From CAVQUE01 sp046290435 (GTDB lineage Bacteria > Actinomycetota > Acidimicrobiia > Acidimicrobiales > UBA8592), in assembly GCA_046290435.1 (NCBI GenBank), contig JBKAGO010000070.1:1-64000 (forward strand): DNA of 64,000 nucleotides, written 5' to 3'. The notes under the pieces are model-generated. The model made no database searches, was not told the origin of the DNA, and saw nothing but the letters and a program-made list of their open reading frames with translations. The position numbers and the translations under genes were made by a program. Below, piece by piece: positions 28,924 through 37,908 of the stretch (the first letter of the stretch is position 1; each line of letters starts with the position of its first letter).

Positions 28924-29762
28924 CGCAGGGCCTCCTCGGCCAGTGCCTTGTTGGCTTCGTACTCTTGTTCTTCGGTTATGCCGCAGGGGGCGGTGCAGTT
29001 GTCCTGGTCGACGAGACCGAACTGCACCGAGAGCGGGAAGCTCAGGTTGCCGATCAAGATGATGGCGGCGAGGCCGGTGGCCAGGTGCTTGCGGGCGGCG
29101 TTGATGCGGGGGCTGTTGATGCCCAGGCTCTGGAACATGCTCCAGGTGCCGTGGAAGATGTGCACCGCCAAGGCGATGTTGGCGACGATGTAGATCAAGG
29201 CGAACGGGAGACGCTCCATCGAGATCACAATGTTGTGGTACGGGTCGCCGTAGACCCAGTCCTCGTCGAGCCAGCCCCACGTCAAGTCGGCCAGATGGAA
29301 GAACAGGTAGAGCAAGACGATCGGGCCGGTGACCCGCATCGTGCGGCTGGCGTAGTTGGCAGCGATGTAGTCACGGCCGCCGACGTAGGTCTTCTGCCCG
29401 TCGATGCCGTTGCGGGGATTCGACTTCCGGCTCATCGCTGCCAGGCTGTACGCCGAGTGGATGTGGACGACGAACGCTGCGAGCAACACGAAGCGGATCG
29501 CCCACAGCACCCACTCGCGCGGCACCACGGAGACGCCGAGTTCGCGAAGGGTCTCGGCGTACTGGCGGAGCTCGAGGGGTCCCTCGTAGATCTTGAGGTT
29601 GCCGATCATGTGGCTGACCACGAAGCCCAGCAATACGATCCCGCTGACGGCCATGACCCACTTGCGACCCACCGCGCTCTGGTAGAGGTTCAGCGGGAAG
29701 GGCCATTCCTTGGCACGCTTGCGCACCGGTGCGGGACCGGGACGTTGCATCGTCTGCGCCAT
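28920..29762 (-). CDS. sdhC: Succinate dehydrogenase cytochrome b membrane anchor
   Basis: This 280-aa integral membrane protein has five predicted helices and several histidines placed near helix ends (VSHMIGN, HIHSAYSL, FHLADLTW, AVHIFHGTW), as expected for a di-heme type B anchor reducing menaquinone. Such complexes use a single anchor, and no sdhD is present. GGAGG precedes the ATG at 29762. It is the first gene of the operon; its promoter must lie in the 242-bp gap to the divergent HD gene. Confidence 0.94.
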
Positions 29763-30004
29763 GAGTTCCTCCGAGGGAATCATCCGAGATGTGCGGACCT
29801 GTGGTCCGCACCGGCTCAAAACGTACTGCCGGAGCCGAAACCAACGCTAACCGTGTCGGCCTCGACGTTCCGGGATGAAGAAACCTGTCGGAGGTATTGC
29901 GTGGCTCGGTCGAGTGACAACGGCGGGTACCGCTCGGTAGGGGCCGACCGGACGGCGGCCGGTGGTGCATCCCGAGTGCGTCCGGACCGGTACCGTCGAG
30001 GACC

Positions 30005-30655
30005 ATGCGGGTCACCTCCGACGCCGAGATCGTCCACCGCTGGTTCGAACGTTGCCACACCAGCGGCGTCGCCCTGGCCGCCGCCAACGAGATGGGCGCC
30101 CGACTGGTGGCCGCCCACACCGAGCCCGGACGCCACTACCACGATCTCGGTCACGTTCGTCACGTCCTCGACCTCGCCGCGGGTTTGCGGCTCGACGACG
30201 CCGAACGTGAAGTCGTCGACTTCGCATTGTGGTTCCACGACGCGATCCTCGACCCCGCCCGCAGCGACAACGAGGCCCGCAGCGCCGAACTGGCGCAGTC
30301 GTGGTTGGCCGACCAGCAGCTCCGCTGCGGCGACGAGGTCGCCGAGCTCATCGACATGACGGCCGGACACCGTCTCGTCGATCCGGGCACGCGCGCTGCG
30401 GCAGTGGTCCACGACGTCGACCTCGCGATCCTCGGTGCGATCGATCACGAGTACGACCGCTACGTCGACGCGATCCGCCGCGAATACGCGCATCTCGACG
30501 ACCAGACCTTTCGCGCCGGTCGACGAGCGGTGCTCGAGAGCTTTCTCGCCATGGAGCAGATCTTCGTCACGCCGGAACTCGGGCCCGTGCTCGAGCGCCG
30601 GGCCCGAGCCAACATCGCCCGCGAACTCGATCAGCTGCGGATCGTCGCGTCGTAG
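30005..30655 (+). CDS. HD-domain predicted metal-dependent phosphohydrolase
   Basis: This 216-aa soluble protein resembles the COG4339 HD family. Likely metal ligands are HYHDLGHV (about residue 44), the FHD motif in LWFHDAIL (about 77) and a later Asp in VHDVDLAILG. Substrates of this subgroup are not established; nucleotide-like phosphates are usual for HD enzymes. The ATG at 30005 follows a 242-bp gap shared with sdhC. Its last 25 bp overlap the end of the convergent GH2 gene. Confidence 0.88.
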   Translation: MRVTSDAEIVHRWFERCHTSGVALAAANEMGARLVAAHTEPGRHYHDLGHVRHVLDLAAGLRLDDAEREVVDFALWFHDAILDPARSDNEARSAELAQSWLADQQLRCGDEVAELIDMTAGHRLVDPGTRAAAVVHDVDLAILGAIDHEYDRYVDAIRREYAHLDDQTFRAGRRAVLESFLAMEQIFVTPELGPVLERRARANIARELDQLRIVAS

Positions 30656-32748
30656 CGGTTGACGGCATCGACCGGGCCGCGAAGGGTCAGCGTCAACGTG
30701 ACGAGGCCGGGCGCATCGGGCACGATCCACGACACGGTGCCGACCCGGGTCACGTCGTTGGCGGCGACGGCGCCGCCGAATCGCCAGCGGTGCGATCCTC
30801 CGGCCCACGAGAGCGTCGCGTCGACGATCGCGCCGTCGATCGGGGATCGCAGGTCGCTGATGACGTGGACATCGGCGGCGACGGCGTCGCCCGGGCGCAG
30901 GGTTGCCGGCAGCCGGTCGGCCACCACGATCACGGGCCGGCATGCCTCGACGACGGCCCGATAGGCAGGCTTGGCGCATCCGCTGTGGTCCACGGTGCCG
31001 AAGCCGATCACGGGTGCGGTGTCGTCGAGCATGTGGATGCAGAACCCGCCACACGGTCGGTCGGCCAGCCGTCGCAGGCTCTCGATCTGGCGGCGGAGCA
31101 GACCCGCCTGATAGGCCTGGGTGGCCTGGCGCCACGCGGTGTAACTGTCGTGTCCCGCCGTCGGGACGTAGCGGTCGAACGAGGCGATTTCGGCGCCGAC
31201 CGCTTCGAGCGAGGACGGGGCGATGGCCGGCCAGGCGCCCTGGTCGATCACGTCGGTGTCGGGCACCGATTGCGCGCCGAACTCCGCCACGAACCGCACC
31301 TGACTCGGCCAGCGTGCCGCGAACTCCGCCAGGTCGCGTTCGCTGCCTCGTCGCCACCCGAACCACAGATGCGTGGCGGTGCCCTCGAGGCGGGGCAGGT
31401 GCGGGAGCACCCCGGTGAAACCGCTGACGTGACGCGTCCCGTCGCTGCGCTCGAAAGCCGTCTTGACCCAACGATCGAGCACGGACTTGGTCGGCGTGGG
31501 CAGCTGGTGCTCGACGACTCGGGCGAGGCGCCGGCGTGTAGTCGTGACCCCGCTGGCCATCCACTCGATGGCCGGGCTGACGTGGGCATTCCACGTGATG
31601 ATCGACGGATGGTGGCCGAGTTGGTCGACCATCGCCGTGGCGCCGGCGACGGCATGGGGCCGCATACCGGTGGCGGCGTGTCCCTGCAAGGGGAGGTCCT
31701 GCCAGACGAGCAGGCCCCGCTCGTCGCAGCGGGCGTAGAAGCGGGGGTCGGCGACGTGGACGTAGGGGCGGACGAGGTCCAGCCCGGCATCGCACGCCAG
31801 GTCGAGCTGGGTATCGATGGCCTCGTCGGTCACCTGCGCCAGCAGCGGACGGGTGGGGGCGAGGTTGGCGCCCTTGACGAAGAGGCGCTCGCCGTTGATC
31901 TCCAGGCGCCACCGTCGCATCGAGAGCGAGCGCAGGCCGATACGGCGAGAGGCCCGGTCGCTGAGCTCGCCATGACGGGTCTCGACGCCGACGGTGAGAT
32001 CGGCCAGCGGCTGGTCGCCGAGCGCCCGGGGCCACCAAAGGTCTGGGTCCGCGATGGTGACAGTCCATTCGACGGTGTTGACGCCTTCGGCGAGCGACTG
32101 TTCGAATTCGTGATCGACGCCGGCGACCTCGGTCCGCAGCGTGACGGTCCTGCGGGTGGCGCTGTCGAGCACGGCGCGGATGGCGACGGTGGCCGAAGCA
32201 GGGGCGGCCGCCGTGCACACCGCCCGCAACCGTTCGATGCGTACCGGCCCGGTACGGCGGACGCGGACCGGCGCCCAGATGCCCCCCGGGCGGCTCTGCG
32301 GGAGGACTGCGTTGCCGCCCTCGAACACCCCCATCAGTGCCCGCCGTCGCCGGTCGGCGCCGGCGGGGTTGCAGGTGACCTCGACGGCGACGACGTGATC
32401 GGCGCCGTCGCCGATCGGTTCGGTGATCTCGAAGGCGTGGCGGATGAAGTAGCCGTCGGTGTCGCCGAGATAGTTGCCGTCGAGCCAGACGTCGCCCTGG
32501 GTGAAGAGGCCGTCGAGCTCGAGCCAGACACGCTCTCCGGTGGACACGCCGGGCCCGCCCGTCGCTTCGGCCGAGGAGAACGAGCGCCGGTACAGCACCT
32601 CGGTGGCGTCGGCGAGCTCGGCGCAGTCGCTCCAGTGGCCCGGCACCTCCAGCTCGGGCCAGCCGGCATCGTCGAATCCGCGCAGATGGAAGCTGCGCCG
32701 GAGTCCTTCGTCTGCTCGTTGGCCGCGCCAGAGACCGCTCAGCTCCAC
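30631..32748 (-). CDS. Glycoside hydrolase family 2 protein lacking the acid/base glutamate
   Basis: This 705-aa protein has GH2 architecture. The sugar-binding jellyroll spans about 1-150 with WLELDGLFTQGDVWLDGNYLG, an Ig-like domain about 165-260, and a barrel about 270-600 (NGERLFVKGANLAPTRP). It resembles beta-mannosidases most. The nucleophile E489 is present in VAEFGAQ. The acid/base position, normally Asn-Glu after the Trp, reads W386-N387-A388-H389, so the glutamate is missing. No signal peptide is visible, so it is probably cytosolic. It overlaps the convergent HD gene by 25 bp. The activity is uncertain: a poor hydrolase, a lyase-like enzyme or a binding protein. Confidence 0.87.
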   Translation of the reverse strand: MELSGLWRGQRADEGLRRSFHLRGFDDAGWPELEVPGHWSDCAELADATEVLYRRSFSSAEATGGPGVSTGERVWLELDGLFTQGDVWLDGNYLGDTDGYFIRHAFEITEPIGDGADHVVAVEVTCNPAGADRRRRALMGVFEGGNAVLPQSRPGGIWAPVRVRRTGPVRIERLRAVCTAAAPASATVAIRAVLDSATRRTVTLRTEVAGVDHEFEQSLAEGVNTVEWTVTIADPDLWWPRALGDQPLADLTVGVETRHGELSDRASRRIGLRSLSMRRWRLEINGERLFVKGANLAPTRPLLAQVTDEAIDTQLDLACDAGLDLVRPYVHVADPRFYARCDERGLLVWQDLPLQGHAATGMRPHAVAGATAMVDQLGHHPSIITWNAHVSPAIEWMASGVTTTRRRLARVVEHQLPTPTKSVLDRWVKTAFERSDGTRHVSGFTGVLPHLPRLEGTATHLWFGWRRGSERDLAEFAARWPSQVRFVAEFGAQSVPDTDVIDQGAWPAIAPSSLEAVGAEIASFDRYVPTAGHDSYTAWRQATQAYQAGLLRRQIESLRRLADRPCGGFCIHMLDDTAPVIGFGTVDHSGCAKPAYRAVVEACRPVIVVADRLPATLRPGDAVAADVHVISDLRSPIDGAIVDATLSWAGGSHRWRFGGAVAANDVTRVGTVSWIVPDAPGLVTLTLTLRGPVDAVNRYDATIRS

Positions 32749-32804
32749 CCGGCGAACCTACCGCGCCGGGCACACGGCGAACGTGAAGGGGCTGTTCGGC
32801 TCTC

Positions 32805-32827
32805 GGTCACCTGAATCTCACGCTGTG
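32805..32827 (+). promoter_or_regulatory. Candidate PHO box upstream of phoX
   Basis: Two TCAC cores at 32807-32810 and 32818-32821 are 11 nt apart, the spacing of PhoP direct-repeat units in actinobacteria (consensus near GTTCACC). The site lies about 80 bp before phoX, a gene class that is normally phosphate-regulated. The second unit is poorly conserved, so this is a suggestion only. Confidence 0.35.
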
Positions 32828-32904
32828 TGCATCCCCGCGTAAGTCGCTCTACCTAGCGTCTCGGCCGGTCCGCACTGGGCGACCGAGAATGTGGAGAACC
32901 AACC

Positions 32905-34764
32905 ATGAATCTGGAAGACGACGGGATCAGTAACCCGACGAACAACCGTCCGTTCGAGGACATCATGCGATCGAGGCTGTCGCGTCGCGGTGTCATGGCC
33001 GGCGGTCTGGCCACGGCCGGCGCCTTCATGGCCAGCGGCGCCATGGCCGGCGTCGCAGCGGCCGAGGGGCCCCGCGGCCGCAAGGGCAACGGCGGCGGCA
33101 AGGGCAACGGCAACGGTGGCGCCGGCAAGGGCCGCCCCGCCATCGGCTTCACCCCTGTGCCGGTCGCCGACGCGAACGGCCCCGAGGTGGTCATGTCGTC
33201 CGACTACATGTGGGCACCGCTGATCCCGTGGGGAACCCCCATCCGCAAGGGCGTGCCGGCCTTCAGCTGGCCCCCGACCGACCCCGAGGCGGCCGAGAAC
33301 CAGATCGGCATCGGCCACGACGGCATGTGGTACTTCGGCGACGACAAGGGCGGGATGCTCTGCATCAACCACGAGTTCGGCCGGACGACCCACGTACTCG
33401 GCAAGGCCCTGCCCGAGAGCGCCGACGAGGTGCGGATCATGCAGGCCGTCCACGGTGTCTCCTGTGTCCGCATCGTGAAGAAGAACGGTGCGTGGACCGC
33501 TGCCGCCAGCAACAAGAACCGCCGCATCCACGGCAACACCCCGGTGACCTTCTCGGGCCCGGTGGCCACCAGCCGACGCGGCAACTGGCTGGGCAACAAC
33601 GCCAAGAACCCCTATCTCGGCACGCTCAACAACTGCGCCAACGGTTACACCCCTTGGGGCACCTACCTCACCTGCGAAGAGAACTTCAACGGCTACTTCG
33701 GCACCGAGGACGCCGACTGGAACCCCGGTCCGCGTGACCGTCGCTACGGCATCAGCGCCGGCGGCTTCGGCTACGGCTGGCACCTGTTCGACCCCCGCTT
33801 CGACGTGGCGAACAAGGACTACTTCCAGGAGCGCAACCGCTTCGGTTGGGTCGTCGAGATCGACCCCGACGACCCCGAGCAGGTCCCCGTCAAGCGGACT
33901 GCGCTCGGCCGGTTCAAGCACGAGGGCGCGACGGTGGTCGAGGGCAAGGGTGGCCGTGTCGCCGTGTACATGGGTGACGACGAGCGCTTCGACTACATCT
34001 ACAAGTACGTCTCGAAGGGCAACTGGGCCTCGATGCTGGCTCGCGGCAAGAGCCCCCTCGACGAGGGCACGCTCTACGTCGCGAAGTACAACGACGACGG
34101 CACCGGCTCGTGGCTCCCGCTGACGATGGACAACCCCGCTCTCGCGGGCGCTTTCCGCGATCAGGCCGAGCTGCTGACGTTCACCCGCGAGGCCGCCGAC
34201 ATCGTCGGCGCCACGCCGATGGACCGCCCCGAGTGGAGCTCCGCGCATCCCGACGGCAGCATCTACTTCACGCTGACCAACAACAGCCGCCGCACCGAGC
34301 CCAACGCCCCCAACCCGCTGGCGCCGAACCCCGACGGCCACATCATCAAGATGGTCGACAACGACGGGCACGTCGGCGACGGCTTCGCCTGGGACATCTT
34401 CCTGCTGTCCCAGGACACCCATGGCACCGAGGACGCCTTCGGTTCGCCCGACGGCCTGTGGATCGACGAGGACGGGCGCATCTTCATCCAGACCGATGGA
34501 CGTCAGCCCGAAGGCATGAACGATCAGATGCTGGTGGCCGACGATCAGCTCGAGATCCGCCGGCTCTTCAGCGGCCCGAACGGGTGCGAGGTCACCGGCG
34601 TCGCCATCACGCCGGACCGCCGGACGCTGTTCGCCAACATCCAGCACCCCGGCAACGGTGATCCCACCGAGACCAACTTCCCGGCCGCAACCGACGGCAC
34701 CACCGTGCCTCGCGACGCGACCATGGTGATCATGCGCAAGGACGGCGGCATCGTCGGGTCCTGA
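32905..34764 (+). CDS. phoX: PhoX-family alkaline phosphatase (Tat-exported)
   Basis: PhoX is a secreted calcium/iron-dependent phosphomonoesterase that releases phosphate outside the cell. The 619-aa protein has a Tat signal (SRLSRRGVM, twin Arg at residues 27-28) followed by a hydrophobic stretch ending about residue 53. A Gly/Asn/Lys-rich linker (57-78) precedes the DUF839 beta-propeller. Typical PhoX segments are TPWGTYLTCEENFNGYF, GRFKHEGA and WIDEDGRIFIQTDG. The Tat route fits a cofactor-bearing enzyme folded in the cytoplasm. The ATG at 32905 gives the full signal. A large hairpin follows the stop. Confidence 0.93.
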   Translation: MNLEDDGISNPTNNRPFEDIMRSRLSRRGVMAGGLATAGAFMASGAMAGVAAAEGPRGRKGNGGGKGNGNGGAGKGRPAIGFTPVPVADANGPEVVMSSDYMWAPLIPWGTPIRKGVPAFSWPPTDPEAAENQIGIGHDGMWYFGDDKGGMLCINHEFGRTTHVLGKALPESADEVRIMQAVHGVSCVRIVKKNGAWTAAASNKNRRIHGNTPVTFSGPVATSRRGNWLGNNAKNPYLGTLNNCANGYTPWGTYLTCEENFNGYFGTEDADWNPGPRDRRYGISAGGFGYGWHLFDPRFDVANKDYFQERNRFGWVVEIDPDDPEQVPVKRTALGRFKHEGATVVEGKGGRVAVYMGDDERFDYIYKYVSKGNWASMLARGKSPLDEGTLYVAKYNDDGTGSWLPLTMDNPALAGAFRDQAELLTFTREAADIVGATPMDRPEWSSAHPDGSIYFTLTNNSRRTEPNAPNPLAPNPDGHIIKMVDNDGHVGDGFAWDIFLLSQDTHGTEDAFGSPDGLWIDEDGRIFIQTDGRQPEGMNDQMLVADDQLEIRRLFSGPNGCEVTGVAITPDRRTLFANIQHPGNGDPTETNFPAATDGTTVPRDATMVIMRKDGGIVGS

Positions 34765-34780
34765 ACCCACTGATGCCTCT

Positions 34781-34820
34781 GGCGCCATGGATCGTCGCTC
34801 CGGCGACCTTCCATGGCGCC
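34781..34820 (+). terminator. Hairpin terminator after phoX
   Basis: Arms 34781-34791 and 34810-34820 (GGCGCCATGGA and exact complement) form an 11-bp stem around an 18-nt loop with its own short inner stem. It begins 16 bp after the phoX stop. No T-tract is present. Confidence 0.65.
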
Positions 34821-34896
34821 GGTCCGCGCCCGGGGCCGGGCGCACAGGAGTCGGCCCGGCCCGAAACCGGTGCCGGTCCTGAGCTACGGTCGGACC

Positions 34897-36309
34897 ATGA
34901 CGCACCCTGCAACCCTCGGCGAGCTCCGATCCTCAGGCTGGCGGTCCGTGCCGGTGAAAGAAGAGATGCGCGCCAACGCCATGGCCCGCATCGCGGCCGG
35001 TGACGAGCTCTTCCCCGGGGTCCTGGGCTACGAGAACACGGTCCTGCCCCAGCTCGAGAACGCGCTCCTCGCCGGCCACGACGTGATCTTCCTCGGCGAG
35101 CGTGGCCAGGCCAAGACACGCATGATCCGCGGCCTCGTCGCGCTGCTCGACGAGTGGATGCCCGTCGTCGCCGGCTCCGAGATCAACGACGACCCCTACG
35201 CCCCGGTGTCCAAGCACGCTCGGGACCTGGTCGAAGAACTCGGCGACGACACCCCCATCTCGTGGGTGCACCGCGACGACCGCTTCGGCGAGAAGCTGGC
35301 CACCCCCGACACCTCCATCGCCGACCTCATCGGCGAGGTCGACCCCATCAAGGTCGCCGAGGGCCGGTACCTCTCCGACGAGCTCACACTCCACTACGGG
35401 CTGGTCCCGCGCACCAACCGGGGCATCTTCGCCATCAACGAACTGCCCGACCTGTCCGAGCGGATCCAGGTCGGCCTGCTCAACATCCTCGAAGAGCGCG
35501 ACGTGCAGGTCCGCGGCTACAAGATCCGGCTGCCCATCGACATCATCCTGCTGGCCTCCGCGAACCCCGAGGACTACACCAACCGCGGCCGCATCATCAC
35601 GCCGCTCAAGGACCGCTTCGGCTCCCAGATCCGCACGCACTACCCCCTCGAGATCGAGCTCGAGCGTGACATCGCCGCCCAGGAGGCGGTCGTCTACACC
35701 AGCGGCGACGTCAACGTCGAGATGCCCGAGTTCATGTCCACCCTCGTGGCCACGGTCTCGCACCTGGCCCGCGACAGCGCCCACATCAACCAACGCTCCG
35801 GCGTGTCGGTGCGCCTCACCGTCGCCAACTACGAGACGCTCATGGCCGGGGCGCTCCGCCGGGGCCTCCAACAGGGCGAAGCCGATGTCGTGCCCCGTGT
35901 GAGCGACCTCGGTGCGCTGATCGCGTCCACCGCCGGCAAGGTCGAGATCGAGAGCCTCGAAGAGGGACGCGACGCCGAGATCGTCGAGCACCTCATCAAG
36001 AGCGCCGTGCTCACGGTGTTCCGCGACCTCGTCGATCCCGCACAGCACCGCGCTGTCGTCGAGGCCTTCGACGAGGGCGTCGTCGTCAGCGCCGGCGACG
36101 ACATCGCCTCCTCCGACTACGTCGCGCTGCTCGATCAGATCCCCGCGCTGCGCACCGCGGTCGAGTCGCTCGGGCTCGACGCGGCCCAGCAGAGTCGCCC
36201 GGCGATGGTGGCCAGCGCCGTCGAGTTCGTGCTCGAGGGACTGCATCTGAGCAAGCGGCTGAACAAGGAGGCCGTCGGTGGCTCCGGGGTCTACCGGGCC
36301 CGCGCCTGA
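34897..36309 (+). CDS. MoxR/magnesium-chelatase-I-like AAA+ ATPase
   Basis: This 470-aa AAA+ ATPase has Walker A GERGQAKT (67-74), a Walker B-like segment GIFAINELPDL with N181-E182, a sensor-1-like ASANPEDYTNRGR and an arginine-finger region PLKDRFGSQIRTHYP. This is the ChlI/YifB/MoxR clade that remodels protein complexes, usually with a VWA-domain partner. No VWA gene is adjacent; an SDR follows after 25 bp. The ATG at 34897 fits the family N-terminus. The role is unknown, possibly metal insertion or stress-related complex assembly. Confidence 0.9.
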   Translation: MTHPATLGELRSSGWRSVPVKEEMRANAMARIAAGDELFPGVLGYENTVLPQLENALLAGHDVIFLGERGQAKTRMIRGLVALLDEWMPVVAGSEINDDPYAPVSKHARDLVEELGDDTPISWVHRDDRFGEKLATPDTSIADLIGEVDPIKVAEGRYLSDELTLHYGLVPRTNRGIFAINELPDLSERIQVGLLNILEERDVQVRGYKIRLPIDIILLASANPEDYTNRGRIITPLKDRFGSQIRTHYPLEIELERDIAAQEAVVYTSGDVNVEMPEFMSTLVATVSHLARDSAHINQRSGVSVRLTVANYETLMAGALRRGLQQGEADVVPRVSDLGALIASTAGKVEIESLEEGRDAEIVEHLIKSAVLTVFRDLVDPAQHRAVVEAFDEGVVVSAGDDIASSDYVALLDQIPALRTAVESLGLDAAQQSRPAMVASAVEFVLEGLHLSKRLNKEAVGGSGVYRARA

Positions 36310-36334
36310 GCGGCCCCGCGTCTAGGGTCCGGCC

Positions 36335-37078
36335 ATGGATCGTCGAGTCGCCCTCATCGCCCCCAGCGCCAGCTACGTCGGCCCTGCGCTGGCCCGAACG
36401 CTGGCCGACCGTGGCCACGATCTCGTGCTCGCCTCACCCGATGGCGAACTCGTGGCCGAGCTCGAAGCCGGCGGCGCAAGCGTCGTGGCGGTGCCCGACT
36501 CCCGCGATCTCGCCGAACCCGACACCTGCGAGCGTCTCGTGGCGGCAGCGCTCGATCGGTTCGGACGCCTCGACGCGGCCTGCATGTTCAGCGGCGCGAT
36601 CCTGCTCGGACGGTTCCTCGACACGACCATCGACGATCTGGCGCACATCGGGCGCGGCAACCTCGAGGCGCCCTACCGGTTCCTCCAGGCGGTGATGAAG
36701 CCGATGGTCGACCAGCGCAACGGGCAGGTGGTGGTGATCACCAGCGCCACCGCCGTGCGGCCGGCACCGGGGGCCTCGCTCTACTCGGCCACCCGGGCGG
36801 CGGCCACGATGCTGGTCCGCAACGTCGCCGCGGAGCATGCCCGCGACGGCGTGCAGGTCAATGCCGTCGGCACAAACTTCATGGACTTCCCGGAGTTCCT
36901 GCGGGCCAACGGCATCGCCGACGATCCCGAACGGCGGGCGAAGGTCGAGGCCATGGTGCCCATGGGGCGCCTCGGCACGATGGAGGAGTTCGCCTCGTTC
37001 TGCTCGGTGCTGCTCGACGGCACCAGCCGGTTCCAGACCGGGCAGTTCTTCAGCTACTCGGGTGGGTGGAGCGACTGA
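36335..37078 (+). CDS. Atypical short-chain dehydrogenase with YxxxR active site
   Basis: This 247-aa Rossmann protein has SDR order and length. The cofactor loop is degenerate (APSASYVG instead of TGxxxGIG), Ser is in VITSATAV, and the catalytic pair reads Y150-SAT-R154, with Arg in place of the lysine that lowers the Tyr pKa. The C-terminus GQFFSYSGGWSD follows the SDR pattern (GxxxxxDGG). It may be a weak oxidoreductase or a binding protein. It starts 25 bp after the ATPase gene, so co-transcription is likely. Confidence 0.85.
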   Translation: MDRRVALIAPSASYVGPALARTLADRGHDLVLASPDGELVAELEAGGASVVAVPDSRDLAEPDTCERLVAAALDRFGRLDAACMFSGAILLGRFLDTTIDDLAHIGRGNLEAPYRFLQAVMKPMVDQRNGQVVVITSATAVRPAPGASLYSATRAAATMLVRNVAAEHARDGVQVNAVGTNFMDFPEFLRANGIADDPERRAKVEAMVPMGRLGTMEEFASFCSVLLDGTSRFQTGQFFSYSGGWSD

Positions 37079-37115
37079 ACCCGCCGTCCGCAGCCCGGTG
37101 CGTCGTGACGCCGGA

Positions 37116-37898
37116 TCAGCCGGCGTGGGAGCGCACGAAAACCGGGCGATCGGCCGTGGAACGTCCGGCGTCGTATCGATAGCCGTCGCCGTCGAACTCC
37201 ACCAGCGCCTTCGCCGACTTGATGCGCTCGCGGACGATCCAGCCGGCCATGGCGCCGCGGGCACGCTTGGCGAAGAAGCTGATCATCTTCGGCTCGGCGC
37301 CGGGCTTGGCGTCGAGGAACGCCGGGGTGACGATCCGCGCATCGAGCTGGTCGGGTCGCACAGCGGAGAAGTACTCGTTGGATGCCAGATTGACGAGGAT
37401 GTCGGCACCGGGGCTGGCCTCGAGGTCGGCGGCGAGGACCTTGGTGATCTCGTCACCCCAGAACTCGACGAGGGTGCTGCCGTGCGCTGTGTCGAGGCGG
37501 CTGCCCATCTCGAGGCGGTAGGGGGCGATCAGGTCGAGCGGTCGCAGCACCCCGTAGAGGCCCGACAGGATGCGCAACGTCTTCTGCGCGTGGGTGAAAT
37601 CTCGCTCGGAGAACGTCGCGGCGTCGAGGCCGATGTAGGTGTCGCCGTTGAACGCCAGCACCGCAGGACGCGCATCGGCCGGCGTGAACGGTGGTTGCCA
37701 GTCCTGGAAGCGCTCGAAGTTGAGCTCGGCGAGTGTCGGCGAGATCGACATCATGGCGGCGAGCTCGTCGGGTGACTTCGTCCGCATGACGGCGACCAGC
37801 TCGGCGGCCTGGTCGAGCATGCGGGCGTCGCTGTGCTTGCGCGTGGGCAGCGGCGACTCGTAGTCGAGTGATTTGGCGGGGGATACGACGATCAACAC
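37116..37898 (-). CDS. yaaA: YaaA family peroxide-stress protein (DUF328)
   Basis: This 260-aa protein starts VLIVVSPAKSLDYESP, matching the YaaA N-terminus; the GTG at 37898 was chosen on that basis. Other family marks are NGDTYIGLDA, LSGLYGVLRPLDLI PYRLEMG (in two parts), FWGDEIT and LVNLASNEYF. In E. coli YaaA lowers free iron and limits oxidative DNA damage under peroxide; it binds DNA. It begins 10 bp after the ureohydrolase stop, so the two probably form an operon. Confidence 0.94.
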   Translation of the reverse strand: MLIVVSPAKSLDYESPLPTRKHSDARMLDQAAELVAVMRTKSPDELAAMMSISPTLAELNFERFQDWQPPFTPADARPAVLAFNGDTYIGLDAATFSERDFTHAQKTLRILSGLYGVLRPLDLIAPYRLEMGSRLDTAHGSTLVEFWGDEITKVLAADLEASPGADILVNLASNEYFSAVRPDQLDARIVTPAFLDAKPGAEPKMISFFAKRARGAMAGWIVRERIKSAKALVEFDGDGYRYDAGRSTADRPVFVRSHAG

Positions 37899-37908
37899 GA
37901 CTGTCGTT

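Noticed and set aside
29816..32773. Long minus-strand frame covering the HD and GH2 genes
   Set aside because: Out-of-frame reading of the GH2 gene; sequence is Arg/Pro-rich without motifs.
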